NCBI GenBank assembly: GCA_917880885.1
Contig: OU862910.1
Span: forward strand, 21,154,710-21,218,709
Length of the DNA stretch: 64,000 nucleotides
Direction of reading: 5' to 3'
Origin: Limnephilus marmoratus
Taxonomy: Eukaryota; Arthropoda; Insecta; Trichoptera; Limnephilidae
The translations under genes were made by a program, and so were the position numbers. Shown here one piece after another: positions 1-54,982 of this stretch; the first letter of the stretch is position 1; each line of letters opens with the position of its first letter. A model generated the notes under the pieces. That model was not told where the DNA came from and ran no database searches. It saw only the letters and a program-made list of their open reading frames with translations.

Positions 1-434
1 AAATATGGATGTTGCTAGATTGGAGATTTGTGACAAAAATATTAAGTTTGATTAAACAGCTCATAAATAATTGTAAGGAATAATAAATAATAAATTAATA
101 GGAATCTGGTTTGAATGGTAATTTCCAAAGATATTGGAATCTAAGTAGATGTGCTATCTGCTGTTTTTACTATGTGGGTCTGCGCTTCCGGGTGTCGCCG
201 ATATTGTTTACCAATTAACAAATAAACTAAAAGAACAAATAATTAACGAATAAACCAAACAAACGTTAAACTAAATGAACGAATTCTTTCCTTATTCAAA
301 ATATATCGTTAACCAATGTTAATGCACATTTTCAAAAAATCAACGAAATGAACAAATTCTTTTTGTATGAAAACTACGCTAATTAGCGCGTAGTCCGGCG
401 ACAGTTATATAAATACTCAACCAGGTCAGTAAGC

Positions 435-800
435 AATAACATCCTGGTTACTCCCAGTTTGAACACATCTTTTGGACAGAGAAATAATAAATTCCATGCT
501 ATAAAATTATACAATGCTTTACCAGATCAAATCAAAAATGTAAAGGAAATGAATATATTTAAAACAAAAGTAAAAATATGGCTGAGAGATCAAAGTGATA
601 ATAAAATTACAAACATCATGAAGACGATATAAAGACAATCCATAACCAAATACAAATATTTTAAAAAACTACAGGCCACCTCAGAACAGGAAACCACCCT
701 AGTGAGGAGGTCTGTGAAAAAAAAAAGAATCTATACTTATAATATATATTATACATACATGTACAAAACCTTGTTATTGAAATTAATAATAAATAATAAA
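435..800 (+). mobile_element. LINE 3' end fragment
   Basis: Reading from about 435 to the stop TAA at 630-632 gives the C-terminus of a non-LTR retrotransposon polyprotein: TPSLNTSFGQRNNKFHAIKL then YNALPDQIKNV and IFKTKVKIWL, the usual end of jockey/CR1-like reverse transcriptases. An A/T-rich tail with repeated AATAA follows to about 800. Only this tail remains, as expected for a 5'-truncated insertion. Confidence 0.6.
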
Positions 801-1399
801 TAAATAAAAAGTTGCGCGGACACCATAGCATATCTCTTCTGTATTAGAATATCTTTGGTAATTTCAGAGAGAGGTCAAAGGCTAATTATGATCTGATTTA
901 CGCAATTTTCCAGCACTCACAAGTGGTGACAATATTAAATCTATCGCCAAAAATTTGTGTTTTTTTTTAATTCAACATTTTGCAATTTTGTTTTCTTTTT
1001 GTTAAACTTGTCTTTTGGTGTAGGTGTATGATGAGATCTTACTGATCTTAAATAAAACGCGCGTGGACGAGTATGATTTAAAATTGCACAATTTAAGACA
1101 CGTCTGTGTTGTAAAAGCCAAGTGCTAGCTAATCGAGGTGTAGAAGTTAAAGAAGAGCGAGCAGTAACATTCATCATCTTTTATACTCTGCATCTGCGAT
1201 CTCGCTCTTGCATATTTGACAGCAGGAGTACCACCAAAAAAACCATCCTCACATTTTTGTTTACCATCACTATTCTATTCTATTGTATCCAACATTGAAT
1301 TTGGTAACCATCTCCAAAATATCTGACTTTTAAAAAACAAAACAAGAGCATATCTAGAAGTCAGGTGAGAATACTGTCCTTGTTCCACGGGTATTTCAA

Positions 1400-1715
1400 T
1401 CGAAGTTTCTGTGAAGAACTATAGTCATCGTTCCATTTGACAATTGTGTTCTGTTGGGAAACCCACCAAACGCGAGCCCAACATTTGTAACAACACGGTC
1501 GACAATAATTATTGCCCCCTGAAAACGGATCAATTCGACAAATCGTTCTTGTATTTAACAGCTCGGCTGTGAAATGCTTTGTCAGCCTCAGCGTTTCCGC
1601 CCTCCTACAACAAGGGTATCTTCAAGATTCCAGGACCCAGGTTCACCAAATTCCTCAAAAGGGCCCTCCACACAGCGTCACAAAAGATTACATGGCCCCA
1701 AGAGAAATTATTTCC
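1400..1715 (+). mobile_element. Degenerate LINE 3' end of the shared-hairpin family
   Basis: The segment from about 1540 matches the end of the LINE at 16364-17080: the ORF tail (AACAGCTC..GTGAAATGCTTTG, CAACAAGGGTATCTTCAAGA) followed by CCTCCACACAGC and a decayed ATGGCCC..TCCCTC hairpin. It lies just before the first Unc-89 exon of the window and is heavily mutated. Confidence 0.6.
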
Positions 1716-1805
1716 CTCATTCACTGTTATGTACCAAGATACAATCTCTGATCTCATTAAATTCCAATATAATTAAATAAATAACATTAATTTTCACCCC
1801 CACAG

Positions 1806-44794
<42,989 letters not shown>

Positions 44795-45121
44795 CAAACT
44801 CTTCCACATCACTTCACTTACATTAAACAAACAAACATGAATCATCTTCGCCCATGTTTGTGCTGCTCGCCAAATTATTTCATACCAAAGGTGCAATTAA
44901 ATAGATTACTAGTGACGATCTTCATATTATTATTCTAGGAAATGTTTTTTTTTAATAACCTTTATTATTTTTAATGTATAATATATCTAGTCAACACTAC
45001 ACCCACAAGTGGATTTTTATACGGAAGTTAACAATCCTTTACCTGAAATCTTACCAAAACATATTTATTGGTTCTTCATGTTGCCTTTTTGTTATTTATA
45101 TGTAAATTAAATTACTTTAAG

Positions 45122-45127
45122 AATAAA
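45122..45127 (+). promoter_or_regulatory. Polyadenylation signal, Unc-89
   Basis: AATAAA lies 328 bases after the Unc-89 stop and is followed by T-rich sequence. It is the first canonical hexamer after the stop on this strand that I found. The 3' UTR would end about 200 bases before the UBE2F stop on the opposite strand. Confidence 0.55.
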
Positions 45128-45337
45128 TAAATTAATGATTTATAAATGGCTCGTTATTTTTTTACAAACATTAAAATTGTCATTTAACCAAAATACAGGG
45201 AAGAGTTGTAAACTGCGTTATGCAAATCATAGCAAAATAAATTAAAATAAACAACTTACAAAAATATGTATATGCATTAAATAGCTACCTAAATTATTAC
45301 CTATGAGGTTCTCAGTTGTAATGGATGGAATTAACTC

Positions 45338-48300
45338 TCATCTCTTGGCGTACATTTCTAAATATTCCTTTACTATCGCTTGAAATTCCCTCTTATTTTT
45401 CTGATATAATTCTGCGGCTTCAATGTTTAACGGATCCTCGAAATTAAGTAAGTCCTGCAAAATTAAATTTATTAACAACTCCCCAGTCTCAAACATGCTG
45501 CAGATTTCATTAGTAATAGAGTAGAATATTGAAAAAGTGTCCACGAACGAAGCCTGCGTTATATTTGGGGATGCTATGATGAGGGTCTTTTAGAGAAAAT
45601 AAAGGAAAAGGAGTGAATGTAAAAGTGAACAAATAATTCTACAGCCGGACTGTTTAGCATAGGAATGAGTGGTAATAACAACCCATTCATGCGGTAAATC
45701 TCAATCATGTACAAATGTACAATACTGTGTACCAATCTAAATAAATGTGAAATTGAGACCTCTGGCATATGATAATAATAAATGAAATAATAAATAAAAT
45801 CAGTTTCAATTTTGAACAATCACATTGAAGATTCTATAGCTTGACCACAAGCAAAAGACAATGCTCAGAAAGAGGTGGGGTTTATTAGTACTTTGCTAAC
45901 TCTCGTAGGTGACAGTCAGAAGGTCAAGTGTGCAAAATTTAATCAGTCTCGGAATAAAATTATAGATTTGTACATAAATCAAATCCACACCGCCCGCCCA
46001 GTGTCTGCCATAGACGATCTTCTTTATATAAATAGATTACTTATGTTTTGCAAATACAGACGTAATATAAATTAAATAAATTTTAAAAAATATATACTAT
46101 TTGTGGATTAACTTCAACACCAAAGGGGAAACAATTAAAACAAATAATTGTTGACAATTTTCATAAGAAGCATTACACTGAAAATCTACAAAAGATATAT
46201 GCTGAGAAAAATTTCGAAATACTAATTGGTAGAATTGAGATATGATATTCTTGGGGAGATTGGGTTTTGGAATCTCAAAAAGAAATAGGAAGGGCAGTCA
46301 AAAAACAATGAAAAAATATGTTTCTACATTTTACGTAAAAAAAAATATTAATTAGGAAGTTCATCTAAGAAGTCTCTTCCAGAGCCCCCCTTCGTTCTGG
46401 ACGGCACTAGGGAATGGTTTTTGTTTGTAGTCGTACAACATTTACAGCACATGGATAAAAGGTAAGTTGCCTTAAAAAGAAAGTGGATGAAGGAAAAAAT
46501 AATGAAGACATAGACTTACGGTGAATAAGGAGTTGAGTCCCCAAACCACGTCTTTTAATCTTCTGGTCGGGGCCCAGCCGAGACCGTCTATGGAGTTCTG
46601 CCTTAACAGAGACAAACAAATGTCTCCATCTTCGCTTATGTTGGGATGCCACAGTTTCGTCAGACATTTTACTTTAGGGGGCTGAAAATAAAAATTAAAA
46701 GAACTAATGGTTAATTGCCAGATAAAACAAAAATACGTAAATCATCAGGTGTTGCGGTGTTGATTGCAAATGAACCTCACAATTGTGACTGAAACAATAA
46801 AATCTAGGCTAAATAAGCATAATAACATGACAATGGCATTAATATTCAAAAATTATTAACAATTTTTTTTATTATTTCGCCATCTAAACATCTGATGTCA
46901 TTACGCTTAAATATGTATACATCTATGTTCCAATACTGTACTGTACAATGGCACATTTTATTTCCAATCGTGCTACTGCATAACGTTCTCACTATGATCT
47001 TTTAGTCGAGTTTGTCAAAAATAAATCACAGCCACCTTCACAGATCGCGCTGTTTGTAAATGTAACTTTATTCCGCCGAGAGAAATAATTACAACTTCCA
47101 CGATTATGATAGTTATTATCATCTACACTCCAAATAATTTTACATTCAACATGGTATTACGTATTATAATACAATAAGGGGGTATTTCACCATCCTCCTG
47201 ATATCTTATCCAGTAAAATAACGATAACAAATATTAATAAATAAACAAATAAATACTCGCAACATGTAAAAAACTCAGCTAACTTATTCTAAATATAGCC
47301 ACTATTCGTAGGTTCAAGTACCGAACAGAAAACTCAAGACTTTATAATTAAATTGTGTTTAATTAATTGAAAATGTACATTATCGTATGGATAATCTTAA
47401 AGGAGGATTAGTGAAATACCCCATAAATAAATATACTAAACCGCTATTTACCTGTTATGCAATATAAACAGAGACATTCTGCAATTCTCTTAGATCAATT
47501 TAAATAGATATAACACCTCAGAACTCCCCAAGGAGGCCCTGAGGAAAATAATTTCCGGGAAGACCTGTGTCATCTTCGGGAATGCTGTGTGGAGTGCCTT
47601 TTTAAGGAAAGGAAGGAGAGGAAGTTCTGCGAAGGAAGAGGCAAGAATAGGATATTGGGGGTGTGTTCAGGAGCGACGGACGTCCCCGAATTTATACATC
47701 CCACTGCAGTGCAAGTCCAGCTGGAGAGCTCAACTGGCCCGCTACGCAGCTGGTGGGCAGGCAGATCTGCCGCCAAGACCTCTCTCCATGAACCCGTGCA
47801 CTCCTGCTAAGTCACCAAACGCAGCAAACTGCTTGGGGCAAACTATGGCAGAGATGTAGGTTGTCCAATGAATGGTGCCCGTACCTGCCTCCCAAATTGA
47901 ACATGCAATCAATGTAGTCTTCTGAAGGGTTCTGGCACCGGGAGTTCTGTTGTGATCTCTTTTCCCGTTACGCTTATTGTAATTATGTATTTTTACACAG
48001 TGCATTCACATAAACGAAGTATTGAATTCTGTGATCTAAACTTAAACTTTAGGACGCATAGTTTACTTTAAACTTTAGATGTTTATAAGGGGGAGAATTT
48101 AAGACAGAATAAAAACATTAAACATTTCTATTGCCTTATGCGTAGAGACACTGATTCATAGCTTTAATTTTTAAGAAATATAGCATTAATTATTGAAAAA
48201 ATAGCTTTTATAGCTTTAATTTTGCGTTTTCATAGCGTTTATAGCTAAATAGGATAACGTTAAGGAATGGGAGTCGGCAAGAGGGGAAAAACAATTAAAT

Positions 48301-51300
48301 TGGCAAAATCACTTGAAACATGTTTATTTTATTATTGGTTGAAACTCAACATGGCACATGTTTCTACAGTAGAGTGTGTCATGTTCGTTCTACGATCTGT
48401 CAATACAAGATTATAGCAACTAAAAAATATTTCTGCGTCAACAGTATTCACAGGGGCCCACACAGTCATCAGAGCATCCTCAGCAAATTCTCTGTGAACA
48501 ATTTTTACAGCTAAGAATAGCTGAATTATGTCTATACTGACTTCATCCCTTGCTTGCTCTACAAGCTGTCTTTGAAAATAACTGTTACCTTTCAGGAATT
48601 TGCTGTCATCAACAGATTTAAACGTTGGAGCAAGCCTACTTTTACTTGCTAAAAGAATAGCGTCTGATCGCTGGACATTGTGACCTACAATTGCAGGATT
48701 GAACATTTTACCTGCGCGCTCAAGAAATTGATTAGTGCTGTTGTCTTGACGGTTCAGTATATGAGATGCCAGTTTCACAGAACTCTTCTGACAACTCTCT
48801 CTTATTTGAGTTTTTATTTGGGTTAAGACAACCCGGTTCTTTACCTCCTGCACAGCCTTTAAGGTTTTGGCAGGGAAAACACCATCACTCAATTTTTGTA
48901 AAGAAAGGCTTAGGGACACCAAGTCCTCCCAAAGCAAATGAGCGTACGGATATTTTGACCCTTCTAATACATTTACCAATTTGTTGAGTTTTGTTGTAAA
49001 AATCGCTGCTATTTCGCGTTTTAACGTTTTTATCGCTAAAATCACCATTTATCGCTTTAATTCGCGAATATATCGTTAATGCGATGAATCAGTGTCTCTA
49101 CTTATGCGTATTAATTTACCAAATCGAGTAACGGTAAATATTTCACTAACCGCCGCACTTTTATTAGGCGCAGATTTTGAGAATTACATAACATGTCAAC
49201 TTAATTACTACAAGAAACAATTAATTACGTTTGGACAGATGGTAAAAGATGCATTAAAATTCCATTTTTATTCAAGGTTCAAAATCTCCCATGTAAAATG
49301 ATTCCTTTGCCTTTGCCGCTATATTAATATTTTTTTTGTATGCATTGACTTATACATGAGTTTTGTTTCTCATGAATTACTTGGTTTATGCAAACTAAGA
49401 ACCTAATCACCTATTTTGGGCACTTAAAAGGTACCTAATTTTGGTAAATTTTTGAGAACGCTGGCAATGGTTAATACGCACTTTTTTTTAACAATCTTTT
49501 GATTCACCTTAATTACATTAAAAGACAACTATTTGCATTGGGGGAAGTGGAAAATATTTCATTCTAAATTTCGATTACGTAAAATTAAAATTAGCTTTCA
49601 TTCTGTGAAACGAGACCGTCCATTTTCAAACATTATTTTCAAATGTCATTTTGTTGTTGGTATTCTTGTTACTGTACGAAAAGATGCTAGAGCAAAGCGT
49701 AGCAGACTTCATGGGAATTCTAGGTTTGTGTAACATGGTTTGTGATACAAAAGAAAGTGCCCCTTTATAACGCCTACTCGCGTCAAGGCAAGAAAAACAT
49801 CCCAGTTTTCGGCAACAACATCAATTTAGCGGCTACGTTAGGTTTGTGTAACATGGTTTGTGATTCAAAAGAAAATGCCCCGTACCTTCAAAATCTTCTA
49901 GCCGTTCGTTATACATTCAAGTGTATCAGGAATACCAACATACCAAAGTGACAGCGAATGAGCTAATAGCTAATGGCGTACAATCTCACAAGACGAAAGC
50001 TAATTTTAATTTTACGTAATCGAAATTTAGAATGAAATATTTTCCACTTCCCCCAATGCAAATAGTTGCCTTTTAATGTAATTAAGGTGAATCAAAAGGT
50101 TTTTTCAAAAAAATGTGCATATTAACCGTTGCCAGCGATCTCCAAAAATTAATCTGGTAAATTTTGGGGATCGTTGGAAACGGTTAATACGCACTTTTTT
50201 TTGAAAATATCTTTTGATTCACCTTAATTACATTAAAAGACAACTATTTGCATTGGGGGAAGTGGAAAATATTTCATTCTAAATTTCGATTACGTAAAAT
50301 TAAAATTAGCTTTCATTCAGTGAAACGAGACCGTCCATTTTCAAACATTATTTTCAAATGTCATTTTTTTGTAATGTTGGTATTCTTGTTACTGTACGAA
50401 AAGATGCTAGAGCAAATCGTAGCAGACTTCATGGGAATTCGGCTCGTAAAACCAACGGCTAGAGACAAAATCGCGCGGGAGTTTTTTAATGTTATAAAAC
50501 TGAAATTCCGCCTAATTAGTAGGTACTTACCTAATACACATGTATTGCGTGCGTTGATTAAAATTTATTAGCTTAAATTTTTTTGACTTTAAAATTTTAT
50601 TTATATAAATCAACTATTTCTGCGATGTTGAGCGGCTACGTACGCTAATTTTATGTGATATGGTTTGTGATACAAAAGAAAGTGCCCCTTTATAACGCCT
50701 ACTCACGTCACGGCAAAAAAACATCCCAGTTTTCAAGTAGTTTAGCGGCTACGCTAGGTTTGTGTAACATGGTTTGTGATAGAAAAGAAAGTGCCCCCTT
50801 CGTAGCGCCTACTCGCGTCACGGCAAAAAAACATCCCAGTTTTCAAGAAGTTTAACGGCTACGCTAGGTTTGTGTAACACGGTTTTTGATACAAAAGTGA
50901 ATGTATTATTTATAAAAAATAATTACCGAAATTAAAAACATGTTTTTTTCCGTCATTTTATTCCCAAAACTCCGATAATTTAGTACTTACCTTTCCAGAT
51001 TTCGTGGTACCTTCAAAATCTTCTAGCCGTTCGTTATACATTCAAGTGTATCAGGAATACCAACATACCAAAGTGATGCCAAAGTGACAGCGAATGAGCT
51101 AATAACCATAATGGCGTACAATCTCACAAGACGAAAGCTAATTTTAATTTTACGTAATCGAAATTTAAAATGAAATATTTTCCACTTCCCCCAGTGCAAA
51201 TAGTTGTCTTTTAATGTAATTAAGGTGAATCAAAAGATATTTTAAAAAAAAAGTGCATATTAACCGTTTCCAACGATCTCCAAAAATTAATAAAACAAGC

Positions 51301-51835
51301 TTAAATTATCTGACTGTTTTGTGTGTCGTCCGGTTAGTAGGACTAAATATCGCCGGTCCCTTTAGGGTCGTTATATTCGGTTTCTACTGTATGTATTTCA
51401 TGAAAATAAACCTAATGATCAGACTAAATTACAATGAATTTAATTTAAATACAATACAATACAATACAATATAGCATATAACGATTTAGTATTGGTAATA
51501 AAATATATTTAGAAAAGAACATCTTGACAACCAATGTTATTTCAATATTTACTTACTGCCATGTTATAGTCCTCAGTCACGAAAACACTAAATTTAAATG
51601 TTCCGCCTTTCCAATATCCTTCGTCAGGGGAAACATTGAGGTTGAACTCGCTGAGAGTATTAGGGTCACTAAATACGACACGGCAAGTTCCAGGCAAATT
51701 TTGTTCCATTTCTTGGACTTCCTTGACGAGGAGTTTATCCCTTATCGAAACTCTTTTAGCATAGTCTGAAATTGCACTCTGGTCGGATTTATTACCAGGG
51801 GCATCTTTCTTGATTTTTTTAGTCAGGGTTATCAT
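45338..51835 (-). CDS. UBE2F: UBE2F, NEDD8-conjugating enzyme E2 (3 exons, complete)
   Basis: Accepts NEDD8 from the UBA3/NAE1 E1 and, with RBX2, transfers it to CUL5. Exons on the minus strand: 51835-51557 (93 codons), 46681-46520 (54 codons), 45454-45338 (38 codons and stop), giving 185 aa, the length of the human protein. Junctions are canonical and phase 0. The N-terminal extension [10 protein letters not shown] is the E1-docking peptide typical of NEDD8 E2s; the UBC fold shows [20 protein letters not shown] and GWAPTR. The catalytic Cys is residue 115 in GDICLSLL. The last exon has [18 protein letters not shown]2M is less likely because the docking peptide and the DICLSLLR active site fit UBE2F. 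Intron 1 is 4.9 kb and transposon-filled. Upstream on the plus strand lies VPS25, 5.2 kb away. Confidence 0.96.
45541..45615 (-). mobile_element. Fragment of the shared-hairpin SINE family
   Basis: TATATTTGGGGATGCTATGA, GAGGGTCTTTTAGAGAAAAT and AAGGAAAAGGAG match the GGGGATGCTGTGTGGAGGGT..GGAAAGGAAGGAG part of the other copies, in the same orientation as 47524. A separate repeat at 45870-46080 shares GTGTGCAAAATTTAATCAGT and CCCGCCC..CAGTGTCTGCC with 54610-54715. Confidence 0.5.
47524..47896 (-). mobile_element. SINE-like element (shared hairpin family), reverse orientation
   Basis: Begins AGGAGGCCCTGAGGAAAATA, continues GGGAATGCTGTGTGGAG and GGAAAGGAAGGAGAGGAAGT, and ends GTACCTGCCTCCCAAATTGA. 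It is more diverged than the copies at 33900 and 63060 and lacks the T tract. Confidence 0.75.
48143..49100 (-). mobile_element. hAT element with transposase C-terminal half
   Basis: Ends TAGAGACACTGATTCAT and ATGAATCAGTGTCTCTA, flanked by CTTATGCG at 48135-48142 and 49101-49108. It carries one long minus-strand frame. Subterminal TATAGCTTTAAT/TATCGCTTTAATTCGCG repeats occur near the ends. Confidence 0.85.
48332..49048 (-). pseudogene. hAT transposase, C-terminal part
   Basis: An intact 238-codon frame. The C-terminal part ([20 protein letters not shown] then [20 protein letters not shown]) is a hAT dimerisation domain; the preceding part has the helical [20 protein letters not shown] style of hAT catalytic-domain ends. 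The N-terminal BED finger and first catalytic residues are absent and the frame begins about 50 bases inside the element end, so this looks like an internally deleted copy. Expression is doubtful. Confidence 0.7.
49441..50151. mobile_element. Long-TIR element with internal tandem repeats, copy 1
   Basis: Inverted ends of about 190 bases (GGTTAATACGCACTTTTTTT, ACTATTTGCATTGGGGGAAG, GATTACGTAAAATTAAAATT and their inverses). Between them lie nearly two copies of a roughly 120-base unit beginning AACATGGTTTGTGAT and containing AAAGTGCCCCTTTATAACGC. Confidence 0.8.
50153..51290. mobile_element. Long-TIR element with internal tandem repeats, copy 2
   Basis: Abuts copy 1 head to tail. The same long inverted ends surround a longer interior (including a unique part around 50440-50620) and about 2.5 tandem units of roughly 110 bases from 50657 (ATGGTTTGTGATACAAAAGA, CCTACTCGCGTCACGGCAAA, CATCCCAGTTTTCAAG). 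Confidence 0.8.
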
Positions 51836-52179
51836 TTTTACCTATTCATTAATTCAATATTATAAAGAAAACCAAGATCGCATTCCGCACATGAACCCCA
51901 AACGTCAAAACGAATTATTATTATGGCCGAAGATTTGGCTACGGATTAGCAACTATCGTTACTGAACACTAAAAAAGTCGCTTCTATAAAAAATACTACT
52001 TTGAGTTAACATATTCGCAAAAACGAAATACTGTAAGGCGGATTTATATTACTGCTTTTCAGAATAATGCACTTGACATTTCAGAATTCGGAACTTCGGA
52101 AGTTGTCGGAACTGAAAAATATATTTAGGTAAATAACAAGTGGCTAGAAGCTCAAAAGGCGAAGCGGGCGTCGCTATAA

Positions 52180-52620
52180 ATTTCGACTCCAGTTACTAAT
52201 ATCTACAGCCTGTATGTCGGACGAATATCTACAGCTCATATGTTGAACTAATATCTACGAACTTCAGAGTGTTGACTAATATCTACAGAGCGTAGGTTGA
52301 ACTAATATCTACAGAGCGTAGGTTGGACTAATCAGCTAAATGTGTCCAATAGTCCGATATCAGGGATTTTTACATACATAATACATACTTACATAAATTA
52401 AGTTTTTTAAACTGCATACGCAATATTACGTTATGCCAATATGCTATACATAATTGCAAATCCAACCTCTGCCAGTACTGTAGATATTCGTCAACATTTT
52501 TGTTCTCATAGATATTAGTCAACAGTTTGAGCTGTAGATATTCGTCAACACTTTGATTCTCATAGATATTAGTTCGATTTTTTCAGTTTTTGGAATTCCT
52601 GTAGATATAAGTAGACGCCT
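52180..52620. repeat. Array of inverted short repeats around TAGATATTAGT
   Basis: The left half has five or six copies of AATATCTACAG with spacers of about 30 bases (such as AGCGTAGGTTGAACTAATAT); the right half has five copies in the opposite sense (GTAGATATTCGTCAACA, ATAGATATTAGTCAACA). The layout suggests a fold-back element with subterminal repeats, but I could not find its ends. Confidence 0.7.
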
Positions 52621-52743
52621 CCTAAATTTCCTTACTTTTAAATAAATACTAATCAAAATATTTTGTATTTCTCTCACAAATAAGTTCTCTAGTTTAGAAA
52701 CCTTCGGAAATGTATTAGAAAATTTTTATTATTTAGTTATTTT

Positions 52744-52905
52744 TATCTTACTGTACCGTACTTCTTGACGGTATCGCGCGCCACTTCAGGCCGTCGCGCA
52801 GAAAAGTAAAGTCCGAAGGTAAGGTAACGGTTTAACAGCGTAGTTCATTTTGAGATTTTTCTGCGCGGCGGCCTGGAGCGGCGCGCAGTAGCGTGTGCGT
52901 GTAAT
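52744..52905. mobile_element. GC-rich hairpin MITE, diverged copy
   Basis: GCGCGCCACTTCAGGCCGTC and GCGGCGGCCTGGAGCGGCGC are inverted and match the better preserved copy at 54721-54863. Confidence 0.65.
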
Positions 52906-52959
52906 TGCATATTGTAACAGGTAACTGCAAAAAGTATTAATAAATTGATATTTTACTTG

Positions 52960-53440
52960 TGAAAGCCGGTCTCCTGCGGCTATTTCCACAAACAACACGT
53001 GAAACATTACCACAAACATTTCGTTAGCAAAGAAGCATGTGTGAATGGAATCATCTACGACTGGACGCCAGACGCTGAAGATTACTGCCAAAAAATAAAT
53101 TCCATTTGTAATAATATGTGGAATAGTCATTTTGAAACATTGTCAACTAATGAGGGCATATGGTACAGAAAACTCCAAAACGAACCGTTTGAGAATCATT
53201 TATAGACCTCTCTGATTCTCCAATGTGCTCGATATGTGAACAAATTGAAGACGTCGAGCACACATTATCGAAAAGTGCATTAAATGTGAACGATAGAGAG
53301 TGACAATACTAATGACCTCGAACTCATCGGAAGTTCAGAATTTAATAGCCTCAACCGAGTTTCATGCCATATCAAGAATACTGAAATTTATTAGATCATG
53401 TAAACTGGAAAATATTTGAAAGTGAATTTTTATACAAAAT
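52960..53440 (+). pseudogene. Retrotransposon RNase H / zinc-knuckle fragment
   Basis: Reading from 52999: a segment ending GIWYRKLQNEPFENHL, then after a stop and frame change PMCSICEQIEDVEHTL, the CxxC..EDxEH motif that ends many LINE polyproteins. Stops and shifts show it is dead. Confidence 0.45.
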
Positions 53441-54720
53441 TAATACAAAAGTACTAAGTACCTTTTAAAGAACATTAGAGATTATAATGATAATATTATA
53501 ATTTAAAAACAGATGAGGCAAAAAATTACAACATTGTGTGAGTCAGAAGCCTCGATAATATACCTACATGACATTAAAAAAAACATTTCGTTCGAATATT
53601 ATTTCATTCCTTCTTCGGTGTTTGTTAAGATATGGGGCGAGGTGAACGTGGCAACACACATTTTCTGAATTAATTGTAGCGGTCGTGGTGTAAGACGCAC
53701 CCAACACTAACTTAATGTTCAAAGTTCACGTAAATAATTATGGAGATGCCAAAAAACGTCAAGATGAGTTGTTTTGATGAGGAAGAGATGCTTACATTTT
53801 TAGCGATAAGATTATAGATACTACATCAGGGAGAAATCACAAGTTTCGAGTTAGATCATACATTAGAAACTCAAACTTAATTTGTATCTATCGGGAATTA
53901 AAAATAGAAGATCGATTTGGATTGATCAATTTCTTCTGTCTCTCTGAAGCCGATTTTCGCCATTACATTAAGATTTTTCTCTACTGAAGTAAATGTACCA
54001 TTTAAGAATTACACAACAATTATTTTCGTGAATTGTTCTATAGGTTTATTTAGGTGATCTCTATTAAGTTAATAGACTTTGTTTGAAAGTGAGTTCACGA
54101 TAGAAACACTCATCCATTACGACACTATTTTATTTACAATTTATTACACTCATCATTATTAAGTTCAATGCGCCTAACTTCAAATACTCGTGCTCCCCTT
54201 TCCTGCCCTTCTTTTCTTTTCTCTTCACCCGCGCGGAGAATATTTCTATCGGCCACGCGTCTACGAACAAAATAATTTTTGAAGCACTGTTGTTTGTGGA
54301 AACGGTCGGAGGAGACCGGCCTTCATACATATTTTTTATGGCACTTTACTACTAGCATGGGCTAAAAAAATGAAGCCTTGCCGAAGCAATTTGCCCGCAG
54401 AAAATTTTTGTGAGCCTTTTCCGAATAGGTATATTTATGGGTATTTGTATAGATATATATTTATAACGCTGCAACGCTGTCCGAAACGTTGACTTAAGAA
54501 GAAGGAAGTGCAACACGGCATAATACACGAAAATAAATCACGATAATGAGATTAAACGTCCGCGGTTTTACACAGGGTATTTCGGTATCAGACGTAGGCA
54601 GTGATTTTCCTCTTTATTTGAAAGTGTGCAAGATTTCATCAATCTTGGAATAAATTTGTATGAAAAACAAAGCCACTATGCCCGCCCGTCCATCCACCAC
54701 AGACACTCTACTAAAGAATA

Positions 54721-54863
54721 GCCACTTCGGAGCGACCGAGTCCCGCGCCACTTCAGGCCGCCGCGCAGAGAATTAAAGACCGATAGGTGTACAACGCAGT
54801 TCACTGTGGGACTTTTCTGCGCGGCGGCCTGAAGTGCCGCGGGACTCGGTCACTCCGAAGTGG
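54721..54863. mobile_element. GC-rich hairpin MITE, 143 bp
   Basis: Inverted arms of about 50 bases: CCACTTCGGAGCGACCGAGT, CCCGCGCCACTTCAGGCCGC and inverse. The loop is AT-rich. The preceding 54466-54545 piece is a single-arm relative of the 21050 palindrome (CGCTGTCCGAAACGTTGACT, AACACGGCATAATAC). Confidence 0.75.
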
Positions 54864-54982
54864 CCGTGTGCGGGGTGCTATAATATACTCTAAAGCTGGG
54901 AACATACTAGGCCCACGCAACGCTACGCAACGTAGGTAGACGTCATCATTTCCATATCTGGACTACTTACCATCCTTACATT

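Noticed and set aside
941..1177. Minus-strand frame of 78 codons, basic and Ser-rich at the start, like a mitochondrial presequence
   Set aside because: No conserved domain, no splice partner and no supporting context; could be a pseudogene or chance frame.
52180..52620. CRISPR-like array of short repeats with 20-30 base spacers
   Set aside because: This is an animal genome, the repeats are imperfect and occur in both orientations, which fits transposon subterminal repeats rather than CRISPR.
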